Of a stretch of DNA of 64,000 nt, positions 55,698 through 63,927 are shown piece by piece (position 1 is the first letter of the stretch; the number at the start of each line of letters is the position of its first letter). The DNA comes from JADJSS01 sp964490845 (GTDB lineage Bacteria; Bacteroidota; Bacteroidia; Chitinophagales; JADIYW01): contig CAZBED010000004.1 in assembly GCA_964490845.1 (NCBI GenBank), positions 136,358 through 200,357 of the forward strand, written 5' to 3'. Below the pieces are notes generated by a model, which worked only from the letters and a program-made list of their open reading frames with translations, made no database searches and was not told where the DNA came from. The position numbers were made by a program, and so were the translations under genes.

Positions 55698-58280
55698 TTA
55701 AAACAATTCCCCCTGCTCCGGCTCCTTCCTGTCGGATAAATTGGTGATTTCAAAATCTACATCGAAGTTGGCTTCCTGTTCGTCGTCGTGTGCCGTTTCC
55801 ACCAGTTTAATCTCTTTAATCGTGCCGCCGCACAATTTATTACCGATGGCTTTCCAGCCCTTCACTTCAATAAATTCAGCCAGATTCTCGGTGTATGGGG
55901 CGCTCGCCTTTCCCTTTCCAGTATCCAGTATATATTCGATGGTCGGATTGGTATAAAGCGTGGCAAATACCAGCTTCGCATTATTCTCATCAGAAATAAA
56001 ACTGTATTTAGAATCGATGGTGGACGTTTCTATCTGGAAACGTTTTACAAAATTCGCTTTTTTGGCATCGGAATAATGCACAGCCGTTACCGTTGTGGTC
56101 GGATACAGTTTATCGATGGCAAACAAGTCGTTCATGGCATAGCGGTTCGTTAAATCAAAATTGGACAGGTAATATTCCCCTGATTTCAGTACCACCAAAA
56201 TTCTATCTTCATTCTGGAACGAGCCTAAGTAACGGCCACGTTTATCCGTATTCAAGCGTCCCACCGTATCGTCCAGCCAGATTTCCACCCCGCCCAGCGT
56301 GGTCCTTCCCTTTCCTTTCTGCTCTATCTTCTTCACCGGATATTTCGTAACGATATTTCCCACAGAACCTCTGCCTTTAATATCCAGGTTATAAAAATCA
56401 AACTCAAAAACTTTGTTGCGGGCACTGCAGGTTGGCGACAGTACCACATTACAACTCTCCGCTTCCCCGTTCGGGTTAACGGAAAAATACAAAATCTTCG
56501 ATTTGGGGTTGCCCTGTGTTACCGGGTACTCCTTATCACGTGTGATGGAGGTAACATTAAACCGTTTCGCATAGCTGATACCTGATTTGCCGTCGAGGTA
56601 CACACAGTTATACGTAGTACGCTCGTCGTTCTTTTTCCATACCGCCACATGTATGATGTCTTTGCCGACAAACACTTTTTCGGCATTGCGCACAACCTTC
56701 ATGGTACCGTCTTTCATAAACGCGATAATATCGTCGATATCCGAGCATTCGGAAACCAATTCCTCTTTTTTCAAATCCTTGCCAAAGCCTATAAAACCTT
56801 CCGTCCGGTTGACATATAATTTCTCATTATTAGCGGCCACCGTTTTCACTTCCACTACATCAAACAAAGCAATTTCCGTCTTGCGTTCTTTGCCTTTACC
56901 ATATTTTTTGAGCAATTCTTCAAAATACCGAATCGCGTATTTTGTCAGCGACTTTAAGTTTTTCTTCGTTTCCTCCATCTGCTCTTCGAGGCCTCTGATA
57001 TATTCATCCGCTTTCTTCTTGTCAAATTTGGAGATACGTTTGATTTTTATTTCCGTCAGCCGCACGATATCCTCTTCCGTTACTTCGCGCATCAGTAATT
57101 TTTTGAAAGGCGTCAGGCCTTTATCGATGGCGGCAATCACCCCTTCCCAGGTTTCTTCTTCTTCTATGTCGCGATAGATTTTATGTTCAATGAAAATTTT
57201 CTCGAGTGATGAAAAATGCCATTTGTTTTCCAGGTCTTTCAGTTCAATTTCCAGCTCCCGCTTCAGCAGTTCCAGCGTCGTGTCCGTCGATAATTTCAAT
57301 GCTTCCGTCACACCGATAAAATGCGGCTTATCACCAATGATGACACAGGTGTTCGGTGAAATGGACAACTCGCAATCTGAAAAAGCGTAGAGCGCATCTA
57401 CCGTCACACTCGGCGAAACCTGCGGCTGCAGTTCTATCAGTATCTCCACGTCCTTGGCGGTATTATCCACCACTTTCTTCACCTTTATCTTTCCTTTTTC
57501 ATTGGCTTTCAGAATGGAATCTATCAAATCCGTAGTGGTGGTACCGAACGGTATTTCCGAAATTTTGAGAGTTTTCTTATCGACAATTTCAATTTTTGCG
57601 CGTACCCGAATCCGGCCGCCGCGTCTGCCGTCGTTATATTCACGCACATCCACGAGGCCTCCCGTCAGGAAATCCGGATACAATTCAAACGATTCTTTAC
57701 GCAGGTATTTAATGGAAGCCTCTATCAGTTCACAGAAGTTGTGCGACATGATTTTGGTAGACAACCCTACTGCAATCCCTTCTGCCCCCTGAGCAAGCAG
57801 CAGGGGAAATTTGACCGGCAACTCCACCGGCTCACGTTTTCTGCCGTCGTAAGACAACTGCCATTCTGTAGTATCTTCATTAAAGACGACATCCAGTGCA
57901 AATTTTGACAAACGTGCTTCAATATAGCGGGGGGCTGCGGCGCTGTCACCGGTGCGGATATCGCCCCAGTTGCCCTGGCAATCGATGAGCAGATCCTTTT
58001 GGCCAATGTTGACAATCGCGTCGTTGATGCTGGCATCTCCGTGCGGATGGTACTGCATGGTGCTGCCTACAATGTTGGCGACCTTATTATAACGGCCGTC
58101 ATCCATTTCCTTCATAGCATGCAGAATACGGCGCTGAACGGGCTTAAACCCGTCGTACAGGGCCGGTACGGCCCGCTCCATGATAACGTAGGAGGCGTAA
58201 TCCAGGAACCAGTTTTCGTATAAGCCGTCAATGGTAGTAATATGGGCGTTCTGCTGCTCGTTGTATTCTTCGGTGGACAT
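55698..58280 (-). CDS. parC: DNA topoisomerase IV subunit A
   Basis: The cleavage-religation subunit of the type IIA topoisomerase that unlinks daughter chromosomes, acting as A2B2 with ParE. The active-site tyrosine is Tyr119 in AAPRYIEARL, and the region before it, YHPHGDASINDAIVNIGQKD, is the QRDR-containing helix-turn-helix. The C-terminal region (about 550-840) is beta-pinwheel-like but lacks a clear GyrA box (QRRGGKG), so ParC is preferred to GyrA. I start at ATG 58280 (MSTEEYNEQQ). A TTG at 58304 would add eight residues and is less likely. Length is 860 residues. No parE is adjacent. Confidence 0.92.
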   Translation of the reverse strand: MSTEEYNEQQNAHITTIDGLYENWFLDYASYVIMERAVPALYDGFKPVQRRILHAMKEMDDGRYNKVANIVGSTMQYHPHGDASINDAIVNIGQKDLLIDCQGNWGDIRTGDSAAAPRYIEARLSKFALDVVFNEDTTEWQLSYDGRKREPVELPVKFPLLLAQGAEGIAVGLSTKIMSHNFCELIEASIKYLRKESFELYPDFLTGGLVDVREYNDGRRGGRIRVRAKIEIVDKKTLKISEIPFGTTTTDLIDSILKANEKGKIKVKKVVDNTAKDVEILIELQPQVSPSVTVDALYAFSDCELSISPNTCVIIGDKPHFIGVTEALKLSTDTTLELLKRELEIELKDLENKWHFSSLEKIFIEHKIYRDIEEEETWEGVIAAIDKGLTPFKKLLMREVTEEDIVRLTEIKIKRISKFDKKKADEYIRGLEEQMEETKKNLKSLTKYAIRYFEELLKKYGKGKERKTEIALFDVVEVKTVAANNEKLYVNRTEGFIGFGKDLKKEELVSECSDIDDIIAFMKDGTMKVVRNAEKVFVGKDIIHVAVWKKNDERTTYNCVYLDGKSGISYAKRFNVTSITRDKEYPVTQGNPKSKILYFSVNPNGEAESCNVVLSPTCSARNKVFEFDFYNLDIKGRGSVGNIVTKYPVKKIEQKGKGRTTLGGVEIWLDDTVGRLNTDKRGRYLGSFQNEDRILVVLKSGEYYLSNFDLTNRYAMNDLFAIDKLYPTTTVTAVHYSDAKKANFVKRFQIETSTIDSKYSFISDENNAKLVFATLYTNPTIEYILDTGKGKASAPYTENLAEFIEVKGWKAIGNKLCGGTIKEIKLVETAHDDEQEANFDVDFEITNLSDRKEPEQGELF

Positions 58281-58486
58281 GGTACAAATCTCTTCCACCT
58301 GCAAGTATAGGATAAGGAAAGAAGAATTACAAAAAGAGTTTTAAACGGGTGTGGAGATAAAATTGGGAGAATTTTATGGAAAACAGGGATTCGGTGTCTC
58401 TCAATAATAGAAAAAAGCGAGTTGCATGCCTTAGATGTTTTAGCCTAATACCAGTTTTTAAATTTAAATGGTATTCGTGAAACATT

Positions 58487-58518
58487 AAAAAAAAATGCCC
58501 CGCATGGTTAGGCGAGGC
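58487..58518 (-). terminator. rho-independent terminator of the tracrRNA
   Basis: On the minus strand, GCCTCGC (58518-58512) pairs with GCGGGGC (58503-58497) with one G-U pair and an eight-base loop, followed by nine T (the A-run at 58487-58495). This is the classic GC-stem-plus-U-tract and gives the direction of the tracrRNA. Confidence 0.85.
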
Positions 58519-58575
58519 GACTAGAATGTTTTCACAACGGAATAATCCTTATTGTGAATTGATTTTAAATTGTGT
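58487..58575 (-). ncRNA. tracrRNA of the type II-C CRISPR-Cas9 system
   Basis: On the minus strand, the sequence reads from about 58575 as GTACACAATTTAAAATC then AATTCACAAT (anti-repeat). It continues with the nexus AAGGATTATTCCG, then TTGTGAAAAC and the GC-rich terminator hairpin with U-tract. AAGGATTATTCCGTTGTG is the recognised core of Bacteroidota II-C tracrRNAs. The anti-repeat predicts a crRNA repeat beginning near ATTGTGAATTGATTTTAAAT. It is divergent from cas9 (start 58655) and about 89 nt long. The exact 5' end is inferred from the -7 box at 58580-58587. The remainder of the 58281-58486 stretch shows no gene. Confidence 0.82.
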
Positions 58576-58579
58576 ACTG

Positions 58580-58587
58580 CAAATATA
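58580..58587 (-). promoter_or_regulatory. -7 box of the tracrRNA promoter
   Basis: TATATTTG read on the minus strand matches the Bacteroidota -7 consensus TAnnTTTG and lies 5 bases upstream of the anti-repeat, predicting a start near 58574. A clear -33 TTG at ordinary spacing is not seen, so the promoter may be of moderate strength. Confidence 0.55.
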
Positions 58588-58654
58588 TACAAATATTTCC
58601 TTTAAAAAAAGATTTTTTTAATAAATTAGAGTAAATATCATAAAACTACGATAA

Positions 58655-61600
58655 ATGATGAAAAAGGTATTAGGATTAGATTTAGGCACTAACAGTATTG
58701 GCTGGGCATTAATTGAGGTGGATGAGAATAACAAACCCATTAAAATAATAGCAATGGGATCAAGAATAATACCCTTAAGTTCAGAAGACAGAGATCAGTT
58801 TCAAAAGGGACAAGCCATATCCAAAAATCAGGATAGAACTAAAGCACGGACACAAAGAAAAGGTTATGACAGAAAACAACTAAAAAAGAGCGATAACTTT
58901 AAATACAGCTTGAAGAAAATCCTCTCCGAGTTAAATATTTACCCTTCTAAAGAATTATTGCAATTACCCAGTATGGATTTATGGAAATTAAGGAGTGATG
59001 CCGCTTCTGAAAATTCAACAATCAGCGCGGAACAATTAGGTAGAATATTTTATATGCTCAATCAAAAGAGAGGGTATAAATCTGCAAGAAGCGAGGCAAA
59101 CCAAGACAAAAAAGATACTGAATATGTTGCTGAAGTTAAGGGTAGATACGCCCAACTTAAAGAAAGGAATCAAACGATTGGTCAATATTTCTATGATGAA
59201 CTTTTAGTTTCAAATCAAAATGATACTTACTTTCAAGTAAAGAAAAAAGTCTACCCTCGTGAAGCCTATATTGAAGAGTTTGACACTATTATAAATTCTC
59301 AAAGAAACAAGCATAGTTTTTTAACAAATGAAGTTATTGAGAAGCTAAGAAATGAAATTATTTATTATCAAAGAAAATTAAAATCTCAAAAAGGTTTAGT
59401 AAGCGTATGTGAATTTGAAGGATTTAATACTACCTATTTTGATAAAGAAACAAAAAAAGAAAAAACAATATTTACTGGCCCCAAAGTAGCACCAAAATCA
59501 GCTCCTTTATTTCAACTTTGTAAAATTTGGGAATCTGTTAATAATATATCACTGAAAGTAAAGAATCCCGAAGGTTCAAAGTACAAATGGAGCGACAGAA
59601 TACCTAACCTTGAAGAAAAAGAATCAATCGTAAAGCATCTTTCCCAAAATTCAAGTCTCAGCCTAACAGATCTTTTAAAGATATTACACCTAAAAAAAGA
59701 GGAAGTATATGTAAATAAACAGATTTCAAAAGGCATACAGGGAAATACAACTTATGCAGATATTCATAACATTCTTGGAGAAAGCAAATGGTTGAAATTT
59801 GACTTGGAAATAATACCGTCAAACCAAAAAGCATATTTAATAGATAAAAAAACGGGTGAAATACTAGCAGAGAGAGACGGCTTACAACTTAATGCAAAAT
59901 TAGAACTGGAACCTTTTTATCAATTATGGCACACTATCTATTCTATTAAAGACTTAGAAGAATGTAAGAATGCCTTAATCAATAGATTCGAGATAAGTGA
60001 AGAGATTGCAGAGAAATTATCCAAAATTGATTTCAACAAACAAGCATTTGGAAACAAATCAAACAAAGCCATGCGAAAGATATTACCATATCTTATGCAG
60101 GGATATGATTATTCCCAAGCATGTAGTTTAGCAGGATACAATCATTCAAATAGTTTAACTAAAGAAGAAAAATCCTCAATAGCTACGTTAGACAAATTAG
60201 AATTACTGCCTAAAAACAGCCTTCGCCAACCTATAGTTGAAAAAATAATCAATCAAATGATTAATGTAGTAAATGCCATCATCGAAAAATATGGAAAACC
60301 AGATAGCATAAGAATTGAACTTGCCCGTGAACTAAAACAGAGTAAAGATGAACGGAATGATGCAGACATTCAAAACTCAGGAAATAAAAAATTAAATGAG
60401 GAAGTAAGCAAAAGATTACAGGAATTGGGTCTCCCTGCTACGAAAAGATACATACAAAAATATAAGTTTATATTCCCAACCAGAGACAAAAAACTTAAAG
60501 ATGCGCAAGTTGTAAATCAATGTATATACTGTGGTCATTCATTCAATCTAACAGAAGCATTAAGCGGTGACAATTTTGATGTAGACCATATAGTACCCAA
60601 AGCATTGCTTTTTGATGACTCTCAAACAAATAAGGTGCTTGTGCATAGGAGCTGCAATTCAACTAAGACAAATCAAACAGCATACGACTATATTTCCAAA
60701 AAAGGGAATGAAGAATTAAGCAAATATATCGAAAGAGTGGACGATTGGTTTAAACGAGGAATTATCTCTTACAGTAAGATGCAGCGATTGAAAGTTTCTT
60801 TTGAAGAGTATACTGAACGAAAGAAACTCAAAAAGGAAACTGAGGCAGACAAAAGACTTTGGGAAGGGTTTATTGACAGACAACTAAGAGAGACACAATA
60901 TATAGCGAGAAAGTCAAAAGAAATATTACAACAAATCTGCAATAATGTAACATCCACAGAGGGCACTGTGACGGCTACTCTTCGAAACCTATGGGGTTGG
61001 GATGACGCTCTAATGAATCTGCAATTGTCAAAATACAAAGAATTGGGTCAAACTGTAATTAAAGAATGGACAAGTGAACATGGTAAACGAAAACATCAAA
61101 AAGAAGAGATTGAAAACTGGTCGAAACGCGACGACCATAGACATCATGCTATTGATGCATTAGTAATTGCTTGTACTCAGCAAGGTTTTATTCAGCGTAT
61201 TAACACATTGAACGCAAGTGAAGTGAAAGACGAAATGAATAAAAAAGTGGAAGAGGCTGCAATTATATACAATGAGAAACTAACGCTATTGGAGAAATAC
61301 TTAGTGACCCAAAAACCGTTTTCTACAGCAGATGTAGAAAAAGAAGCAGAAAAAATATTAATCTCCTTCAAAGCAGGCAAAAAAGTTGCGACAAACGGTG
61401 TTAGAAAAATAAAAGTAAACGGTAAGAAGAAAGTCGTTCAGTCAGGTATTATTGTCCCAAGAGGTGCTTTGCATGAACAATTTGTTTACGGAAAAATTAA
61501 AGTAGAAGATAAAGATAAACCATTAAAATATTTGTTTGAGCATTGCGAAAGCATTATAAATGCACACATAAAAAACTTAATAAAAAACAGATTAACAGAA

Positions 61601-62470
61601 AACGAGAATGATACCAAGAAAGCATTGGCAACATTAAAAAAGTATCCGATATATTTAGACAGTAATAAAGATATCATTCTAGAGAAAGCTTCCTGCTATA
61701 AAGAAGAATATGTTATAAAATATAAACTGCAAGATTTAAAAACAAAAGATATTCCTTTTATAATAGACCCAAAAGTAAAACAGCTGGTAAAAACAAGGTT
61801 AGAACAACACAACGGAAAAGAAAAGGAAGCATTTAAAGATATTCTTTGGTTTAATGAAGAAAAACAAATTCCGATACATACCGTTCGATGCTTTACCGGA
61901 CTATCTGCTGTTGAAGCAATAAAGAAGGATGAAAAAGGAGAAAATATTGGATTTGCTGTACTTGGCAACAACCATCATATTGCTATTTATAAAGATAGAG
62001 AAGGGAGACAAATACAGCATGTTTGTACATTCTGGCATGCTGTGGAACGTAAAAAACATGGAATACCGTACATTATCAAAAACACAGCAACATTATGGGA
62101 TACTTTATTTGATAAGGAATTACCCGAATCATTCCTTGAAAAACTACCTGCTACCAATTTAGAATTACAATTCAGTATGCAGCAAAACGAAATGTTCATT
62201 TTAGGTTTATCTAAAGAAGAATTTGAAGATGCAATAAAGAAAATGGATCTACCACTACTGAGTAAACAATTATATTTAGTTTGGAGTATTGCAGATGGTG
62301 ATTATTGGTTTAGGCATCATCTTGAAACGAAAAATTCAGAATTAAAGAATACAGTTGGCGCAAAGGATTGTAAAAGATTTTACAGATTAAGTTTAAAAGG
62401 CTTGAACGAGTTAAATCCTGTAAAAGTCCGTTTAAATCACTTGGGTGAAATAACTAAAATAGGTGAATAA
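58655..62470 (+). CDS. cas9: CRISPR-associated endonuclease Cas9 (type II-C)
   Basis: An RNA-guided DNA endonuclease of 1271 residues. RuvC-I is LGLDLGTNSIGW (Asp9), the arginine-rich bridge helix lies about 58-78, RuvC-II is SIRIELARE (Glu555), HNH is DVDHIVPKAL (His645) with Asn668 downstream, and RuvC-III is DHRHHAIDAL (His831, Asp834). All nuclease residues are present, so it should be active. CIYCG and HRSCN flank the HNH core as a probable zinc-binding site. It lacks a csn2 or cas4 neighbour, which defines subtype II-C. ATG at 58658 is an equal alternative. It is AT-rich compared with cas1, and ends in TAATG overlap with cas1. Confidence 0.96.
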   Translation: MMKKVLGLDLGTNSIGWALIEVDENNKPIKIIAMGSRIIPLSSEDRDQFQKGQAISKNQDRTKARTQRKGYDRKQLKKSDNFKYSLKKILSELNIYPSKELLQLPSMDLWKLRSDAASENSTISAEQLGRIFYMLNQKRGYKSARSEANQDKKDTEYVAEVKGRYAQLKERNQTIGQYFYDELLVSNQNDTYFQVKKKVYPREAYIEEFDTIINSQRNKHSFLTNEVIEKLRNEIIYYQRKLKSQKGLVSVCEFEGFNTTYFDKETKKEKTIFTGPKVAPKSAPLFQLCKIWESVNNISLKVKNPEGSKYKWSDRIPNLEEKESIVKHLSQNSSLSLTDLLKILHLKKEEVYVNKQISKGIQGNTTYADIHNILGESKWLKFDLEIIPSNQKAYLIDKKTGEILAERDGLQLNAKLELEPFYQLWHTIYSIKDLEECKNALINRFEISEEIAEKLSKIDFNKQAFGNKSNKAMRKILPYLMQGYDYSQACSLAGYNHSNSLTKEEKSSIATLDKLELLPKNSLRQPIVEKIINQMINVVNAIIEKYGKPDSIRIELARELKQSKDERNDADIQNSGNKKLNEEVSKRLQELGLPATKRYIQKYKFIFPTRDKKLKDAQVVNQCIYCGHSFNLTEALSGDNFDVDHIVPKALLFDDSQTNKVLVHRSCNSTKTNQTAYDYISKKGNEELSKYIERVDDWFKRGIISYSKMQRLKVSFEEYTERKKLKKETEADKRLWEGFIDRQLRETQYIARKSKEILQQICNNVTSTEGTVTATLRNLWGWDDALMNLQLSKYKELGQTVIKEWTSEHGKRKHQKEEIENWSKRDDHRHHAIDALVIACTQQGFIQRINTLNASEVKDEMNKKVEEAAIIYNEKLTLLEKYLVTQKPFSTADVEKEAEKILISFKAGKKVATNGVRKIKVNGKKKVVQSGIIVPRGALHEQFVYGKIKVEDKDKPLKYLFEHCESIINAHIKNLIKNRLTENENDTKKALATLKKYPIYLDSNKDIILEKASCYKEEYVIKYKLQDLKTKDIPFIIDPKVKQLVKTRLEQHNGKEKEAFKDILWFNEEKQIPIHTVRCFTGLSAVEAIKKDEKGENIGFAVLGNNHHIAIYKDREGRQIQHVCTFWHAVERKKHGIPYIIKNTATLWDTLFDKELPESFLEKLPATNLELQFSMQQNEMFILGLSKEEFEDAIKKMDLPLLSKQLYLVWSIADGDYWFRHHLETKNSELKNTVGAKDCKRFYRLSLKGLNELNPVKVRLNHLGEITKIGE

Positions 62471-63360
62471 TGATCAAACGCACCCTATATTTTGGCAATC
62501 CCACCCGCCTGTCGGTGCAGCAGCAGCAATTGCTGATTAAAACCGAGGAGCGGGAATCGGCGGTCGCCATCGAAGATATAGGTGTATTGGTGATAGACCA
62601 TTACCAGATATCCGTTACCCATGCCGTGTTGCATAAACTATTAGAAAACAATGCCGCCGTCATCACCTGCAACGATAAGCACCATCCCACCGGACTGCTG
62701 CTCAATCTGGACGGACACACCCAGCAAACCGAAAAGTTCAAGGCACAACTCGATGCCAGCGAGCCCCTGAAAAAACAATTGTGGCAACAAACCGTAAAAG
62801 CCAAAATACAGAATCAGGCGGCAGTGTTAGCCAAATGGGAATTAGACAACAGCTACCTGAAACGATACGCGCAGTTGGTACTGAGCGGTGACACCACCAA
62901 TCAGGAAGCACAGGCAGCACGCTACTACTGGAAGGTTTTTTTTAATGAGGAAGACCCGTTTTTCGTCCGCGAACGGTTTGGCGAGTATCCCAACAATTTC
63001 CTGAATTATGGCTATGCCATTCTGCGTGCTACCGTTGCGCGCGGGCTGGTATCCTCCGGCCTACTGCCCACACTCGGCATACACCACAGCAATAAATACA
63101 ACGCCTATTGCCTGGCTGACGATATTATGGAGCCTTACCGCCCCTTTGTGGACCATCTGGTGAAAGAACTGGTAACGGAGTTAGACGAACAGGAATTAAC
63201 CGGTAATATAAAACGCAGGTTACTGGAAATACCCGCTTTGGATTTGGTCATAGATGGAAAAAAAAGCCCGCTCATGGTAGGGCTTCAACGTACCACGGCA
63301 TCATTGGCGGCCTGTTTTGAAGGAAAGAGTAAGAAGTTGTTGTATCCTGAATTCGAGTAG
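62470..63360 (+). CDS. cas1: CRISPR-associated endonuclease Cas1 (type II)
   Basis: The integrase of spacer acquisition, forming the Cas1-Cas2 complex. Family motifs are GVLVIDHYQISVTHAVLHKLLE near the N-terminus, Glu146 in TTNQEAQAARYYW, His206 in LGIHHSNKYN and Glu221 in DDIMEPYRPFVD, the three expected metal-binding residues. The 296-residue length is typical of subtype II-C. Its ATG overlaps the cas9 stop by one base. GC content is visibly higher than in cas9 (31 of 60 bases at 62521-62580 by my count, 15 of 60 at 61501-61560). Confidence 0.96.
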   Translation: MIKRTLYFGNPTRLSVQQQQLLIKTEERESAVAIEDIGVLVIDHYQISVTHAVLHKLLENNAAVITCNDKHHPTGLLLNLDGHTQQTEKFKAQLDASEPLKKQLWQQTVKAKIQNQAAVLAKWELDNSYLKRYAQLVLSGDTTNQEAQAARYYWKVFFNEEDPFFVRERFGEYPNNFLNYGYAILRATVARGLVSSGLLPTLGIHHSNKYNAYCLADDIMEPYRPFVDHLVKELVTELDEQELTGNIKRRLLEIPALDLVIDGKKSPLMVGLQRTTASLAACFEGKSKKLLYPEFE

Positions 63361-63374
63361 GACACACCCCTTTA

Positions 63375-63392
63375 TCCCCTCTCAAGAGGGGA
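63375..63392. repeat. palindromic element 1 in the cas1-cas2 gap
   Basis: TCCCCTCT, two bases, AGAGGGGA is a perfect 8-bp stem within ACACACCCCTTTA-type flanking sequence. The form resembles interspersed palindromes common in Bacteroidota intergenic regions (from general knowledge). It shares the TCCCCTC...GAGGGGA core with element 2. Confidence 0.7.
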
Positions 63393-63481
63393 AATGGACA
63401 GTGCAATTCAGTTCTATCAGATGGAATCCAAAAAGGCTTAAAAATATGAAACTACCGTATTTACACTCCACATGCCGAATC

Positions 63482-63499
63482 TCCCCTCCCGGGAGGGGA
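63482..63499. repeat. palindromic element 2 in the cas1-cas2 gap
   Basis: TCCCCTCCCGGGAGGGGA is a perfect 18-base palindrome, with the same TCCCCTC core as element 1, 107 bases upstream. It is followed directly by a second, imperfect palindrome at 63505-63524. Confidence 0.72.
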
Positions 63500-63504
63500 T
63501 CAAG

Positions 63505-63524
63505 CCTGCCTGTCGGCAGACAGG
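63505..63524. repeat. imperfect palindrome CCTGCCTG...AGACAGG
   Basis: The 20-base sequence has arms CCTGCCTGTC and GGCAGACAGG that pair with wobble at two positions per arm. Elements of this type accompany TCCCCTC repeats in many Bacteroidota genomes (general knowledge). It ends 32 bases before the cas2 start. Confidence 0.55.
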
Positions 63525-63556
63525 GGGTGGTAAATAGTTATAATTATAGTTTACAT

Positions 63557-63886
63557 ATGCACTTAAATGGCTATCAGGTTATGTGGGTATTAGTATTCTT
63601 TGATTTGCCGACGGAAACAGATACGGACAGGAAACGGTATGCTAAGTTCCGGAAAAAACTGATGGAGGACGGCTTCGGCATGTTCCAGTTCTCCATTTAT
63701 CTGCGCCACTGCAGCAGTCGCGAGAATGCTGAAGTACACATAAAAAGGGTAAAGAATATACTGCCCGAACTCGGCCACATAGGAATTATATGTATCACCG
63801 ACAAGCAATTCGGACAAATGGAACTATTTATCGGCAAAAAAGAGGCTCAACTGCCCGACATCCCTCAGCAGTTAGAGTTATTTTGA
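63557..63886 (+). CDS. cas2: CRISPR-associated endonuclease Cas2
   Basis: A 109-residue ferredoxin-fold protein, the dimeric scaffold for Cas1 in spacer acquisition. The N-terminal VLVFFDLPTETDTDRKRYAKFRK contains the conserved Asp of the first strand. KLMEDGFGMFQFSIYLRHC and GHIGIICITDKQFGQMELFIG follow as usual in type II Cas2. I start at ATG 63557 (MHLNGYQVMW); an in-frame extension upstream to 63317 reads through the palindromes and cas1's end and is not coding. It lies 196 bases after cas1, an unusually large gap filled by repeats. Confidence 0.93.
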   Translation: MHLNGYQVMWVLVFFDLPTETDTDRKRYAKFRKKLMEDGFGMFQFSIYLRHCSSRENAEVHIKRVKNILPELGHIGIICITDKQFGQMELFIGKKEAQLPDIPQQLELF

Positions 63887-63907
63887 ATAGTATCCTGTTT
63901 AAACGTC

Positions 63908-63927
63908 ATTCCCGTGTAAACGGGAAT
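63908..63927. repeat. REP-like palindrome (ATTCCCGT...ACGGGAAT)
   Basis: A perfect 8-bp stem, ATTCCCGT and ACGGGAAT, with a four-base loop, preceded by CGTC and followed by CTCC. This form (CGTCATTCCCG...CGGGAATC) is a well-known short palindromic repeat seen in unrelated bacteria. It could also serve as a hairpin after cas2, but no T-run follows on the plus strand. The last 114 bases of the window hold no gene and no CRISPR repeat. Confidence 0.65.

Noticed and set aside
56587..57177. A 196-codon open frame on the plus strand within parC
   Set aside because: It is antisense to a highly conserved gene and Ser-rich with no family resemblance, as expected of a shadow frame.
58440..58486. A possible structured element (ATACCA...GGTAT) downstream of the tracrRNA
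   Set aside because: The arms are only about six bases with a long A/T loop; such pairing is common by chance in this composition.
58551..58590. A plus-strand sequence resembling a CRISPR repeat (ATTGTGAATTGATTTTAAAT)
   Set aside because: It occurs once, and the nexus sequence, GC hairpin and U-tract next to it, all on the minus strand, show that it is the complement of the tracrRNA anti-repeat rather than a repeat unit.
63317..63556. An 80-codon N-terminal extension of cas2
   Set aside because: The extension overlaps the cas1 end and reads through palindromic repeats; Cas2 proteins begin at about MHLNGYQVMW, with a normal 109-residue length.
63908..63927. A transcription terminator after cas2
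   Set aside because: The hairpin lacks a T-run on either side; its sequence matches a common dispersed palindromic repeat, so I list it as a repeat.
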